Assembly (NCBI RefSeq): GCF_010183535.1
Contig: NC_071330.1
Span: forward strand, 6,181,717-6,245,716
Length of the DNA: 64,000 nucleotides
Direction of reading: 5' to 3'
From: Caenorhabditis remanei
Lineage: Eukaryota; Nematoda; Chromadorea; Rhabditida; Rhabditidae
In this document: piece after piece, positions 1 through 13,600 of the stretch
How positions within the stretch are numbered: the stretch's first letter is position 1
How the letters are laid out: each line of letters begins with the position of its first letter
Translations under genes and position numbers: made by a program
Notes under the pieces: model-generated
Databases searched by the model: none
Told to the model about the DNA's origin: nothing
The model's input: only the letters and a program-made list of their open reading frames with translations

Positions 1-583
1 GAAAGAAAGTTCTCGAAAAATGAATGAAGAGCAAAGATTTGTATTATTCAGCATATCAGTCAGCCAGGTCATAATTACCACTAAAGTTTCCGGAACCTAT
101 AAAAGTGCACATAGTTTTATGATAGGGAGTGTCGAGTAAACAAGTTCTGACACGAGAATAGACTGAAATGAAAAGTTAGGAAAATTGAGGGTCTTGCAAC
201 ATTCCGAGAGAACCAATGAGGCATTTTAGAACTTGGTGGTGATGAGCCGGGAAGATTTCAAAAAGGTGGAAACGTGTATTAACTGGGAAAGTCATTTCTC
301 GGTATCCTACCAAATTATGATTCCAGAAATTCATGTTGGTTTACTGAATTGTGGCACTACCCCAATAATAAAAAATCCTGAAATATTTCCCGTATTTTTT
401 CATCGAACTATATTTTCGAACCAACAGTTTTTTGACTTTATTCGATTATTCCATGCGCCTCGATTTCTTTTTCATTGATTCTGAAATATCGTTTCTTTTT
501 CTTTTTCTCACAAAACCTTTCTCCAACATTTTCTTTGAAACGAACACCTCCCATTCTTCCTTCAAACTCTACTACACATTCTC

Positions 584-610
584 ATCCGTCCTACTGTAAT
601 GCTTAGACTC
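584..610. repeat. 27-nt direct repeat, copy 1
   Basis: This sequence, beginning ATCCGTCCTACTGTAATGC, recurs without mismatch at 2545-2571 in the same orientation. The flanks differ. It could be a duplicated regulatory element of fozi-1 or a fragment of a dispersed repeat; the sequence alone does not decide. Confidence 0.6.
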
Positions 611-2544
611 CGCCCCCTTATCCAACGTATTGACAGTATTCAGAATACTCTCTTTTTCTTCTCTTATTCTTATTCATTTGCTTGTTTTTTCTTGACACAC
701 TCCGTTTTCCGAAATCCCGTTATCCTTGCCCCGGTCGGAATAATGGGCGGAGTCTCTGTCTTGCCCCTGGATTGGCGTCGAGGCGTCGATGCTTCATCAT
801 TCAACTTTTTGGCGCATATTCTTCATCCGTTCCAATATTTTTTCCCTGATTTCTAGAAATTTTCCAATCACGACTTGTTAATTTTTATTCGAAAATGTTT
901 GTGCCTGTAATGCACAAGTTGCTCGAAATGACATCAAGTCACACAAAAATCTCTCATTCTGTCAATGACCAACACCCCGACCCTACTTACTCTTTTTTCC
1001 ATACAATCTTTTTTTCTTTCGGGAAGACGAAGGGTCGTCGATAACGCCACACACACAAAAACGCCAACAAATTATTATTTGTTTGACACAGAAAAGGTTC
1101 AATTCAAGTTTTAATCACCCCTCCTTTTCATCGGCCAATTTTCAATTTTCCTCATTTTTGCTGCGTCGTTTTCGTCGTTATCAGGTGGAAAAGTTTCCAC
1201 GGAGAGTCATATGGTTTTCGTGAGAAGATGGAGACGCAGATGTTACTTTTCGGGTGGAGCGAACAGCTGGGTTGATGGAGTCTCGATAGGTTACTAAATT
1301 CTAGTTACTGTTGAGGGAGAGAAGAAAGATGGAAGGGAGTTTGGATACTGTAGAATTCAGAATGGACAGTAGATTTAGGGATGAAGTACAATGAATTGAA
1401 TAGGAGGAAGCATTTCTGTACTGTCTGGACAAATCTACATATTTCGCAAAGAGACTGGGTCACAGATTTCATTACTGCTACAGTAGTCTTCCCTTTCCAT
1501 GTAGATCAATCTCCATCTTCTCGTCTGATACGCGAACCAATCAACTGGCAGCAAGTTCTAGAACGATTTCGAATCATCTCACCCTAAATTGATCACTTGA
1601 GAAGCCGCTATTCGAAAACTCGTACGTAGTTCCAGTGCAATTCTTTAAATTAAGGGCTGAGGTACCAGGACCCCGACTATATAGAAAGCTTTTATAGTCC
1701 AGCTCCACCTAAACAAGCACAATGTCAAATACAGTAGGCTGAAATTCATGCCTACTCAGAGATAACGAGGTCATCAACAAACGTTTTACTGAAATGAGAT
1801 GGAGATGATCCTCCCTCACTCTCCGGTTTCTTCTCTTTCTTTTCCAAGTGAGGGTGAATCTTCGATGCGGGCCAGATCTTATTTCTGTGAAAACACTTTA
1901 GATCACACCTTCTTATGGATCGGATAAAGAAGGCGCCGACTGCGTAAGTGAGCTGGAATTGGAGTCGGATTGAGCTGACCTGCGAATTAATTCAAAAGAA
2001 ATTTTTGAGAGTGATGGGATAGATGATCTGGTTTTAGAATTATCTCGGATTGACTCTCTTCTCATAAAGAAGGAGGATCTGGATAGAAACACGTGGTGAT
2101 TTGAGTCAAAATGAGAAGTTTTCGGAGTGTTTTGTGTTCTGTATTTCGGGTCGTTGAGTCATTTTTTGTTGAAGTTTCCGGGTTGTTCGGGTCGTGACTC
2201 ATTTTGAGATCGGATTGAATCAGTCTAGATCAGCAAACTTCCTGGTAAGCAGTGTATTTCAAGAATGATTATATTTCCACTCTGAAAAAATTCATCTTTG
2301 TTGAAAGAACAATCAGCTGATAATGAGTGAAGTTTTGTCAACCCGAAGGCATCTTCATACATTTATGTCAAGGAAATGGCAAGTTGAAAAAACTATTCGA
2401 ACGAAAAGTTGTGCTCCACTAGCATTGATTTAACTCAACATGCATTTTGATATTATACTAAATTTTCATCCAAACTATTCCAGTCCACATCAGGGTTGGG
2501 CAAATTATTTGAATTCTCGTTTTGAATGTTTGATATCTTTGGTG

Positions 2545-2571
2545 ATCCGTCCTACTGTAATGCTTAGACTC
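2545..2571. repeat. 27-nt direct repeat, copy 2
   Basis: Exact second copy of the sequence at 584-610, about 1.3 kb upstream of the fozi-1 ATG. A perfect 27-nt match in otherwise diverged non-coding DNA is unlikely by chance. Confidence 0.6.
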
Positions 2572-3867
2572 GGTCCACATCTCCTTCTTAACGAAGACCT
2601 ATCTGCTTCACTTCCTCCTCATGATCATTTTCGTTTTTTCTCTATTCCATCCTCCCCTATCTTCCCCTATCTTCCCATCTTAATATCTCATTACCGCTAC
2701 ACGAAAAAATGTTTTTGGCGCATACTCCGTCTGTCGGTCATCATTGTTTTTGACGGGGCCGAGGGACCTTTCCCTTTTCGGTTTCCCATGTGCGATGACA
2801 CCCCAAGATGGTAGTAATCCGTCGGTAAGCCCATGTTTCGCAGTACGCCTTTCCGCTGGCCACGCATGCACACACATTGAATATGACAAATGAGATATTG
2901 AAGGGGGAAAGAAGGCGTCGCGGCGGCACCGAAGACGTTGGGACCATCATAAGGGGGCACCAGTCACACCGCTTAATCCTTTACTCTTTACGAGCTTACT
3001 ATCGGACTCAAAAATGGGTTTCTTTCCCCAAGTTTTTCCTTTATTTGGGATTAGACAAGCATGTTTGTCTGTGGAAAATATTGAATTTATTGAAAAATAC
3101 TCCTAATCCTTAGCGCTCGAATGGAACGATGAGGCATTTGTGAAATTTCGGGATTATTTTTCGTTACTTGTTTGGTTTATCAGTTTTCAAATTGCTCGCC
3201 TAATTTGAAGAACGAAGCCCTTTAAGTTGTTTTAGTTGAGCACGAGGTTCCTGTGTCGTCGCTCTGGAAAATACCAACTCATCAGGCTACAGCTTCTTTT
3301 GCTGAGAAGAGCAAATTCTCTGCCTATTTAAGGGATTACTAGAACCAATAGAGGGTTCGAATGAAGTTGGATTATAGTTGAGTGATTCCCCAACACTTTT
3401 GCACCCCGAAATCATGTGCCCTTCTTTTTAGAAATAAGGGACTGAGAAGGGAGTAACTTGAAACAAGACAAAGTTGCGGTTTTCCTGAAAGGAAGAGGCT
3501 CCGTGGAGCTTAGCAGAATGACTTCTTTTCTCCGACGCCACGGCACTTTTCGTAGGCCTACCAAAACCCGAAACTTCTCATTTGTGTCTCTTCTAATGGC
3601 CGTTTGGCGGCGTTGTTGCATTGTCACAGACTCGAAAACAGCGTTGATCCTACCGATCACCGGTTTCAGCTTCTCAGTTTTCTGACTCACATTTTTCATA
3701 ACTTATGTATCTTATCACTCCAAAAATGATTGTATTTGTAGCCAACCGATCCCTATGTTCGTCATTCAGATTCTTTTACTTCTTCCTTCTGAATCCTTCC
3801 CTTTTTCTCAATCCCGTCATTCAGTCTGCTTCAGAATCATTCATTTCCCATTTCCAGACACGACGCC

Positions 3868-6733
3868 ATGATGTTGGCATCATCAGCGCCCACGGCGCCA
3901 AGCCTTCTACCTCCAAACAGTCAACCGTCAGCAGCTTCAACAGCCGGTCGTGCAGACGATTGTTCCTCGTCCACGTCTCCAACGAATACGTCTGCATCAG
4001 ATGCTTCAATGGAAATGTTGACGAACTTGATGAATGGAGCAGTTGCAGCAGCACAAGTTCCAGGGAATTCCCTTGTAAAACAGGTAAGAATCAAAAACTA
4101 ATCCGAGGTGAGCAATGAACAATGTTCCTGTTCTTTCTCAGATTATACTCAGGTTGGTCCACTAATCCAAAGATTAAGTTTTACTCGTTTAGGGGTTCGT
4201 GGGAGGATCACAAGATCATAGAATATTTCTTATCGTCTTTAAAATTATACGTACATAAGAATCTTGTACTTGAACTTTTCAGAATTTAAGATTGTAGCCT
4301 CGAAGTAGTAGTGCATCTATACAAGATGTAGTGCGAGGGACTAATTTTTTTTGATCTACAACGCATTTATTGTGACTGTCAGCCGTCCTGATTTTCCGTT
4401 TATCTTTATACTTAACTACCATTGAACTTTTTCTTTTTTCCAGGAATCCCCACCCCTAACAACCCCTCCGCTGTTCAATCCAGATCTTGCTCTACTCCAA
4501 TTCAGTCAATTATTTCAAGCACAACAAGCAATGGTACAATTTCATAATCAACAGAAGCAGCAGCAACATATAATCCAGCAACAACAGCAACAGCAGCAAC
4601 AGCAACAACAACAGCAACAACAAAATTCGAATCAAAATTCGTCGTCTTCAGGAAGTGATAGGAAGAGGGTAAGCTATTCGTCAGCCACTTTTGTATTCCT
4701 TTTTCACCAATATCATCTAAAAACCCTCTAACTTTTCAGTCCTATCCATGTACATTTCAATTCTGTGTGATATGCCAAAAAGACGTTCACTCATCAAAAC
4801 TTCCTTGCCACATTCGACAGTGCCACGTTGCGAAACCAATGTTCCAGTGTCCTGCATGCGATTTCACATCGACATATTCAAAAAACAACGTGAAGAGTCA
4901 TATGGTTTCATTGCATGGATTAGCGGGTGATCCCATCAGTTATATGGATAAATATGCAGGGCAGGTGGAGGAGTTCATGAAGTTGTGCTTCCCGAATGGT
5001 AATATATTCGGTAGGAAAATGGGAGCTCAATTATTAATTTTTCAGTTCGAGGAAGAGGACGACCTATGCAAGGAAGGACTTCACCAAAGTCTCCAACAAG
5101 TCCAACTCAACCTGCCAGACGAGGGAGCCAGGCGTCTACAATTCCATCGCGAAGGAATACTGTATCACAGAATGAACTGTTGGCAACACTGCAACAGCAT
5201 CAGCAGCAACAACAACAAGTAGCTTTTCATCCACTAAGGAGTCTCAGGTATGCACGATAATCACTTCTCGTCTTCCACTTAGCTTTTCCAGATTCAACCC
5301 TCTTCAATCAATTTTCCCGTCAGTTCTGGCAAACAACAACAACAATTCAATTTTATCGGCCAACAAGCATGTCAACAACTTTCTGATCAAGGTAATAACG
5401 CATGTTTCACAGATCATTTGATAAGAAAACATTTCCAGCAAGAGGAGAAGGATGTTCCACAAGTCACGATGCCAATTGAAGACATCAAGAACATTATCAC
5501 TTCTACCACGTCGCCATCTCCTAGTGTCACGTCATCTGGAAACAGAATTCTTCAACCAATTAAACCAGGAGAGAATGCTCAACCAAAATACATGGATAAT
5601 GTGATGGAGTGGCCGATACTGAATGATCTCCAAATGAAAGGAACAATCTTCACGGATTGCAGAAATAATATGGAACTGTATGTAGAGAATATTGCAAGAA
5701 AGATTGATGCAACTGGAACATATTCTTCATTTTCACTTAGTGATGATATGCGGGTTACTGTAGAAGAAGTACGGTCACGAGTCAGTGTTCAGCTATTCGA
5801 AGTGATGTTTGCAATCCATCGAATGGATATCAAGGTTCTCGATCTGAATCTTGTAAACCTTCTTCTTCAAATTGCTCCAACCAACAGTGACGCTCAGTTG
5901 CTGCGAAAAATGGAAAATCTGACAGATCCGAATGATGAATTCCTGTTGGGTCTCACAAAGATTGATCATATTGAGGAGAAGCTGGAAACAATGAAACATA
6001 TGCATATGTATCCTGAACAGATTGAATCACTCAAAGACAACATAATCAAATTCGAAGTTTCTGTAAAAGTTCTCGGAGAAAGTCGGGCTCTCCGAAACGT
6101 GATGCAACTCGTTTTGGCGATTCTCAACATTGGATTCTTCGATGATCGTCAGTGTCTGTCAGTTAGTGGATTTCCAGTATCTCATATCATTTCAATTCTT
6201 CAAACAAATACTCCATCCGGTCAATCTGTACAATCGATTCTTGTTACTATTCTGAAAGATGAGATCAATTTGGATTTAGATGAACTTTTTGGAATTATTG
6301 ATGTATTAGAAAAGATCGAAGAAGAAGATTTCAATTCAATGGCTGAAGAATTGATGGTTTTAGATGATAAGACAGTGAGAGCTGAGAGAGAAATGGAACA
6401 TAGTGGATCCAATATTCCATTGAGTGAATTTGTAGAGAATGCAAAGAATATATCGAGAGCCAGCTGGGAGTCTCTAAATTGTTTGAAGGTAGGTGACACA
6501 TCGATTTTGCAAATAATTTCTCTTCAATATTTGAAAACATTTCTCACCGAAACAATTTCCAGACAAACATTCAAAAACTGACGGCCTACCTCGGCAACCC
6601 AATTCCACGACATCAAAACCTTGATCCTCATGAGCCGTTCAACATCGTTCTCCATCTGCTCCGCTCCCTAAAAACCGCTATTGAGCTCGATGAGACCACT
6701 GAAGACCAGCACATTAATGTATTATCTCCCTAA
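3868..6733 (+). CDS. fozi-1: FOZI-1: C2H2 zinc-finger protein with a formin FH2 domain
   Basis: Exons 3868-4083, 4444-4668, 4740-4998, 5046-5247, 5292-5391, 5439-6488 and 6563-6733 give 740 residues. The N-terminus is Ser/Thr/Ala-rich, followed by a 16-glutamine run (about 117-132). Two C2H2 fingers follow in exon 3 (CVIC...H-x4-H and CPAC...H-x4-H). A GRGRP AT-hook-like motif crosses the exon 3/4 junction. From about residue 390 to 700 the sequence matches the helical FH2 pattern of formins (for example LFEVMFAIHRMDIKVLDLN, then RNVMQLVLAILNIG). The usual GNxMN core is replaced by NIGFFDD, so actin nucleation is doubtful. This architecture is diagnostic of C. elegans FOZI-1, known as a nuclear transcriptional regulator of mesodermal and neuronal fate. 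The start is the first of two tandem ATGs after a TTTCCAG acceptor. Confidence 0.93.
4576..4623 (+). repeat. Polyglutamine CAA/CAG tract in fozi-1
   Basis: Sixteen consecutive mixed CAA and CAG codons in exon 2, preceded by a looser Q-rich stretch. The mixed codons suggest a selected protein feature, or slowed repeat slippage, rather than a recent pure-triplet expansion. A second shorter Gln run lies in exon 4 near 5198-5219. Confidence 0.9.
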
Positions 6734-7272
6734 GCTTACCATTTTCATTCAGTGATATTCTCGTTTTCTCTTCCTCCCTTTTCCTTAATAATCTTGCCAC
6801 GTTATGGCTGTCCATACCTTTCCCTTTCCTAACCTGTTTCAATCTGTTCCTGTGTCTTTTTAAATTGCCAAAAAAAAAGAAAACCTGTTAGTTTATTGGT
6901 GAACTCCTCTCTCCCCAGTCGCTTTTCTCCCTCAATCCCCTGTGAATTTCCCCCTTTTTCCCGAAACCGCTTTTTGTCCCAACTCCTCCAATCCATGAAT
7001 ATCTCTATATTATCTCCTCGAAACTTCATAATATAATAAGGTTATCAAAAGTATTACTCACGTTTTTCACTTCTCTTTCAGCTCTTTTTCCGAGCGAAAG
7101 AGGTGAGAAAGAATCCCTGGATTTGTATAATTTGAATGTTTTCTCCCCTTCATAGCTTCTAAAAAACAACCTCCCCTTTCCCTCGCTCTCTTCTTTTCTT
7201 TTCCTCAATCTTCTTGTGTAAGATGTTTTATTTGGCGGATAATAAAAAGTGGTAAACCTAAAGAGAGAAAGC
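6734..7272. other. Convergent 3' spacer
   Basis: Lies between the fozi-1 stop and the stop of the minus-strand gene at 7273. It is T/C-rich with no supported coding exon, and should contain the two facing 3' UTRs. Confidence 0.6.
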
Positions 7273-7998
7273 TCAGAGTTTATTGAACAAATCCGAGTTA
7301 TCCAGTTCTTCTTTGAGTAGAGGGTACACTCGGACCAAGAATTCACCGAGTCTCGGATCGTTTATTGCTCGATGGATCTGAAAAAATAATAAACTGAATT
7401 GAGTTAAAAGTTGAGATAATTGCAATTTACAATTTTCTAAAGGTTCTATAATAGTTTTTTCAGTAGCTTCAATCTTTTCAGTAGATTTCAATAGTAACTC
7501 AAATTATAAAATTTGTATCAGCTTTGGAAAAAAATCGAATGAAGAAATGCGAGAATGAGATTTTTTCGATACAATTAAACTCTAAATTACCCAAAATAAT
7601 TTTGTATTTGCTCCAGAATATGTTATATCTAACAATCAATTCTCTTCAGATGCTTACCTGCGTTGCATTCAATTTCTGAAATTCGTATTTTGTCGCCACA
7701 TTCACTTTCAGAGTACTCGGCCCAACACACTTATCTTCAGTATCGACATCAGTTCCACAAATTTCATCTCGATATAAAATCTTTACTGTTGCTGGCTTCT
7801 TGTTAGTTGTTCCTTCATCTCTTTGCCCATGCTCTTCTCTTCGAATCGTCACAGATTGTAGATCACAATCACTCAAAATATGATTAGTTGACTGTTCGAT
7901 TTGTTCGAAAAGAATCTGCAAACGAGATAATGAGGAAAGAGATTCTAATTGTACCAAATCAGTGATATTTTGGTCTTTAAACGAACTTTAATCGACAT
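7273..7998 (-). CDS. Unrecognised small protein (about 124 aa)
   Basis: The model joins 7987-7998, 7658-7915 and 7273-7377 on the minus strand; all junctions are phase 0 with AG acceptors. The first donor (GTTCGT) and the 12-nt first exon are the weak part. An in-frame ATG farther upstream (8160) would add about 50 low-complexity residues. The body is hydrophilic with no signal peptide or membrane segment. The C-terminus is a well-formed amphipathic helix (INDPRLGEFLVRVYPLLKEE) ending in DNSDLFNKL. I do not recognise the family. It is convergent with fozi-1. Confidence 0.65.
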
Positions 7999-10668
7999 GT
8001 CTGGGGCAGGAATTGAGAAAAAAGACGTTGAAGAAGAAGAAGAAGAAGTTGAAGGTGTACTGAATCGAATGAAGCGGAAAGGAATTTGAGCGCACAGGAA
8101 ATATAAAGTCGGGTGATCTACGCATGAAGTGTTTTGATCTGAATTCCTATTTTTCAACAAAAGAAAGTAAACCGAAACTATAAATCAACAGGTACCAATA
8201 TCATATCATATCACTCCAGATCAACACCAAAACACGGAACAATTAGACATTTCTCAATTTTAAACAACTCGATTTCGATCCCTAACCGATAATAATTCAT
8301 TGAATAAATGCATGTTGATCTTGAGTTGATCTCGTGTTTTGACCAGAGACTTCTCTTATTTTTCATGTTTTCCACGATCAAGACACAAACTAAAAAGAAT
8401 GCATTGGACGAGGATGTCAAACTGATTAATTTCGAATCTCCGTCCAGTTTCTTGTCTCATATGTTTGTAGTATTCTTCTTTGATATACGCACTTTTATTA
8501 GGAGAAGACGTGACGTGTATAATGCATTTTACAGGAAGGAGTTGAAAAAGTCTAGTTTCAGAAATGATCAAAACACACGAACATCTGTTTGCGATGATCA
8601 AGTGCATAGTCACAACTAGCAAAACAATCAGAAATAGGTGAAAAATCTTTTAAAGGTCAATTAATAGTATAATTAACTCAAGTCTGTTGAATGATGTTCC
8701 GAACGAAATGAGTCATCAAAGTGAATCAATTTGAAGTACATGATGTTTCACTAAACCAATTGTTTCGAAATACATTTTTTTTTTGTTCAGAAAGTGAGTT
8801 GAGTCGAACATCATTCATGCATCACATTAGTTTTGTTCTATGAACGTTTTTATACTCCCTTTAACTGTGATAGTAAATTCCAAAAAGTGTTTTTTTTTCA
8901 GAATAGCACTGATGGTTGATGAATTCGATCTAACAACTTCCAGTATCAATTTCTTCCCCCCGATGATTTCCAATTTCATTGATCACATGAACAATTTCAA
9001 GACTATTTCATATGAAACTGTTTAGCTATTCTCAAGATCAAAGAATATTCTCCCCCATCCCACCTATCTCTCTTCTTAACTATTCTTTCCTCTCCCTCCC
9101 GTGATAGTCCATCTATACTAAACCAGCCCGACGACAAGAAAATGATAAATAGATCCAAAACGTTTCATTTGTTTCGAAACTTCATCTTCCTTCCTCCACT
9201 AATGTCTAAATCTCTCATCCGATATATTTCCGCCGACTCATTAAATTTATCCTGATGTAATGAAGTCGTGCAAATTAAGAAGGCCTGCCATATATTTCAC
9301 AGTCCCCTTCTCTTCTCTCTTTGCTTCCTCCCCCTATCACCTCTCCTCCTCTTTCAATTTATTTCTCTCCCCGAAAAGTTCCGATACTTTTTCTGATTCG
9401 ATCATCAGTGCCGTGGCGGGTCTATCTGTTGCCCTCCTTCTGAGGCCGCATGCATCGACCCAATCCAATCAGAATCCGTTTTGCAATCTGCATCTCTTTA
9501 TGTCTCATTTCATCTTCTGAATACTTCACATTGGTTCACAATTTATTGGCAACAGTCCCGTCCTTAATCATTCTCTTTTATACATAACTTTTCCCGTTCG
9601 TTTTCTATTTTCTGACTGGAACTGATGAGTGTTTTGATGGAAGTGCCACAGGCTAATCGATCAATCAATCAATCATTTTTTGGTATTGATATAGACTGTC
9701 AAATTAACACTTCACTGTAGGTTGTTCATTGTCTTTTAAACATTTCTCAGAGTTTTTTGTTTTGCCGTACGAAAGAGGGGTCCGGATGGGACAGGAAAAT
9801 TCATATCATGGCACTGTTTTTAACATTGAAAATAAGTTTTTAGTGGAATTGCACAACTTTTCAAGTTCTTAGGATTTACATCTATACAAAAAGATAACTA
9901 TTCACAAATATCAGTTTCTAGCAATCTCATATTTATAAGTCAGGTTATCCGTCCAAAAAACTAAAACTCAATTAACTTTGTCTTTTCCGTGTTGCTTAAA
10001 ATTTTTCGAAACACTGCTGTAAAATAAATTTTCGAATCAGTATTAGGTTCAAATAATTTAATGGGCATTCCTTACACATCCCGTACTTTCTCAAAAAAGT
10101 GATTCCTTGATAAAGTACAAATCATAGTTTGTAGGTCACAAAAGAAAGGAACACCTAGTTGGCGTCTAGAAGGAAAAGGAAGCGAAGAATTAATCTTGAG
10201 TGTAGAGAATGCATCTTTAGAATAACACCAGGCCCATTTGATGAAAATGTTTGCACTCCCATGTTTCCGAATCTGCGAATGTTCCTTGAGACACCGTCCG
10301 GATTTTTCATTTTCAGATCTGCACATTTGAGAAAATAGTTTGCAGTGAGCACTTTGTTTGAAGACTTTGAGCATCCTCTTCTCCGGTTTCTTGTATTTTT
10401 GAAGACTCCGTTCCATTCATTACAGTTTGGAACTCATTTTAACATTGTTCAACCCATTTTCTTATTTCGAAATTTTTCAAATTCCACTCTATTCCTATTT
10501 TTTCCCTTGTTTCATCACTCCGTTCGTTTCAATTCCCTTTTCTTCTCCATCCATCTCATCCATCCTCTAACTTCCACCTCCGTCAACGTCTTCGGTGATT
10601 TGATTAGCGTAACTTGTTGTAGATCGAAAAAAGTCAAATAGAAGAGGACGAGAAGAAACTAGACGACG
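7999..10668. other. Divergent intergenic region
   Basis: 2.7 kb between two genes transcribed away from each other. It contains a GAA microsatellite near 8030-8048 and long pyrimidine tracts. A minus-strand open stretch at 10155-10416 looks slightly protein-like in two frames, but has no splice-supported start or partner exon, so it is not called. Confidence 0.5.
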
Positions 10669-13600
10669 ATGAACGAAGAAGATGGCGGATTCGAAGAAGC
10701 CGGCGGACGATTCCGCAGGTTTCGACGACGGCTCAAGAAGGATTGGAGCCAGTTGTGGCATGATTTAAGTGATCATAAACGTGAGTATTTCTGTATTGAA
10801 AATATAGATAACCCTCTTCGTTTTCTCTATTCTTTTTTCTGGTGTCGTCATTCATTAGAAGCAATTAGATAATCAGAACTTGTTTATTTGCAGAAGAGAA
10901 AAAAAGAGAGATGTGTGAATAAAAAGGGAAATTTGAAGAAAGAAGAGATAATAAAAAAGATGAGAGACCCAGATACAGAGAGATAAATTAACATTTGTAT
11001 CCGGCGGATTGATATTTTTGTTTATAGTCGTCTCTGTAGTAGAAAACATTGACGTGACTTGAAAAAAGAAAATAAAATATTCAGAGACATCGAAATTGGA
11101 AGTAGGTAAACTGCAAAACATGGATCATTGGTGGTTTCAACCTAAAAATAAGACGAAAATCAAGAGAAAATCATGAGGAAAGTGAAGTTCCAATATTCAC
11201 TGCTCTATTAGGTTTTGTTGATTTCGTTGATGTCATTTCTAGGAAATTGTCAGAATATTTTGAGAAAACAGTGATAGTCAACCAATCTTTTGCTAATCAG
11301 AACAACTAAAATGGAACTCTATATTGTACAAAGGGTCGGATATCGATGTCTTTTTTCGAATTAGGATATATTTGTAAGTATCTCATTCTAAAATGATCAA
11401 GTGACAATAACCTTCCGTTCAATAATCGGGAAGAGCTTGCCACATAATTGAACATTTTGGCGAACCAGCAGGTTGATGATTCTAGGTGTTAACAAAACTT
11501 TTTTGGTTTTGAAATTCTTCGTTACACTTGCAAATATTTCAAACGATTTAGATCTTTCTTACATACATTTCAAAATAACATTAATAATCAGTACCGAAAG
11601 TAGGAAAATCATTCGGCAACAAACTTTTTTAAAAACTGCGCAACTTGTTCATAAAAATTTTCTTTTTCAGCACATTTTAAAGAGATCATCACATAAGTTA
11701 TCACGACTCAGACTCCAACATTGATGACTCATCACAATTCCGATATTCTTGAAATAGTTTGATAGCTCAATCCTAAATAAGAGATAAATAACATCTTGTA
11801 ATTCGAGACTTTATTCGGAATTCGACAATCACACGTCTTCCTTCTTCCTCTTTTTTTCGAAATCTTTGAGATCAATTCCTTAATTTCTCACTCACTACAC
11901 ACAGTATCTTGTGTTTTGTTTCATTACTCATCTTCTTCTTCTTATCATTCTACTTTTTTTGAATTTTACACTTTTGAACACTTCTCTTCAACCCATCCAT
12001 CATTCATCGAACCGTTCCAATAAAAAAAAAGAAAAAAAGATCAAAGAATGAGAAAAAAAAGTGTTTTATGATTTGATCCAAACCATTTTCCAATTCGGAA
12101 AGAATAGTAGACCCTCAAATGATTCAAAAAAGCGGAAGAGAAGAGTACAGAGACTATGAAAACCGAGTGACTTAGATTCGATCTGATAATTTGATAACAG
12201 CAAAAAAAAGAAGACGTCGATGAATTCATCATGGGGAAGAAATATGTGTACTCTGGTCTATGTTTGTTTTTGGGGAGAGATCTGAATACAGTTAGAATGT
12301 GGTTTGTGTTGGAATTTTGAAATTCTTGGGATGAAACTTTTGCAATTAAGAACAAGGTTACTCGAAAATGTTGCGAAATAGTTCAATACAAAAACTATTC
12401 TAATTTTCAGAAATGAGGTTTCCATGGCCGATAAATACTCCTTTAGAAGTGTACGAACAAGTTGGAGCCGAACGATTTGATCCCTCTTCTCATAGATATC
12501 AAATGCCATTTTTCTGGAAGACACTAGCAGTTCCAGCGACTCCTTCTTGGTTAGTACTTCGTTCAGAACGGATAACAGAACAGACTTTTTTCAGGGCACT
12601 ATTAGTTTGTATAATTGAGTCAAGTTTCGCTTTGGTCTGTTTTCTGGCAGTAATGCTCCATTATGCAATATTTCTGCCGTGGTGTGATGTATACTCGAAA
12701 CCACTTATCGTATTCTACTTAACAGCTTTACAGTATGCTGTTTTTTATTCATTTAAAGTGAGTTTTTTTTCTTTTTTCTCTGCATCAAGGCAAAATCAGA
12801 TCAAATTTTGCTATTTTATTGTAGTGCTCCACAGAACTTCGGGTCCTGAAAACATGGTCATGTATTTAGTTGATAACTATTTACGAACTGTTTCATATTT
12901 TAGGGAATTCTAGAAAGATTCTGATTTGGTTTTTATAAAGTTTGGAACCAGGAAAACTAAATCAGGTTATCAGTATTTTTGAAAACCCAAATCACAAAAA
13001 CCTTCAACACTTGTAAATCTTCTTCCCCAATAAAATTCACAACGTTTTTTAAAAAATGGGAGATTTCAGGTCATTTTCGTGATCTCAATTGTTGAAAGAA
13101 ACGCTCGTCTCCTCCGTCTTCAACTCTTCTTTCAATATGCCACGTGCGTATTTCTTCTTCTCGATGCCGCTTTTGCATTGGCTGCTGACTTTGGAGGATA
13201 CAATGAAGAGTTGATCTATTGTGACAAGAATCCATTGCTGATTCGATTCGTCGCAATCATTTCATTGATATTTCTTTTCGTTCAAATGTTCCTTCGAATT
13301 ATCACAGTTCAAGTGTACAATTTCATGTGGGATGTTCGAAAGTTTCGGTGTGTTTTTTGTGTTCTCTGGTTTAAATTGAACGAATGAATTGCAGAAAATC
13401 ACTGAACAATTCAAAGTGGAGGTACCGGAAACGTGTGCATTTCACGTATTGCTCCATCATGCAAGAGGATTTTAAGAATGAAAGACTACAGGTTTGTAAG
13501 AGATTCAGAGAAAAAATAAGCAATGCATTTTTGGTGTTCAGAATAAAACGAAAAGTGTGGAAAGTCGTTTCCGGAATGATCAAGAAGAGATTTTGAGACA

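Larger units (their letters stand above)
1..3867. other. Non-coding region upstream of fozi-1
   Basis: No convincing coding exon was found in this 3.9 kb. The open frames are short, rich in Phe/Ser/Leu from pyrimidine tracts, and lack splice-consistent continuation. It presumably holds the fozi-1 promoter and perhaps 5' untranslated exons, since an acceptor-like TTTCCAG lies just before the chosen ATG at 3868. The one structured item seen is a 27-nt sequence present twice (584-610 and 2545-2571). Confidence 0.5.
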
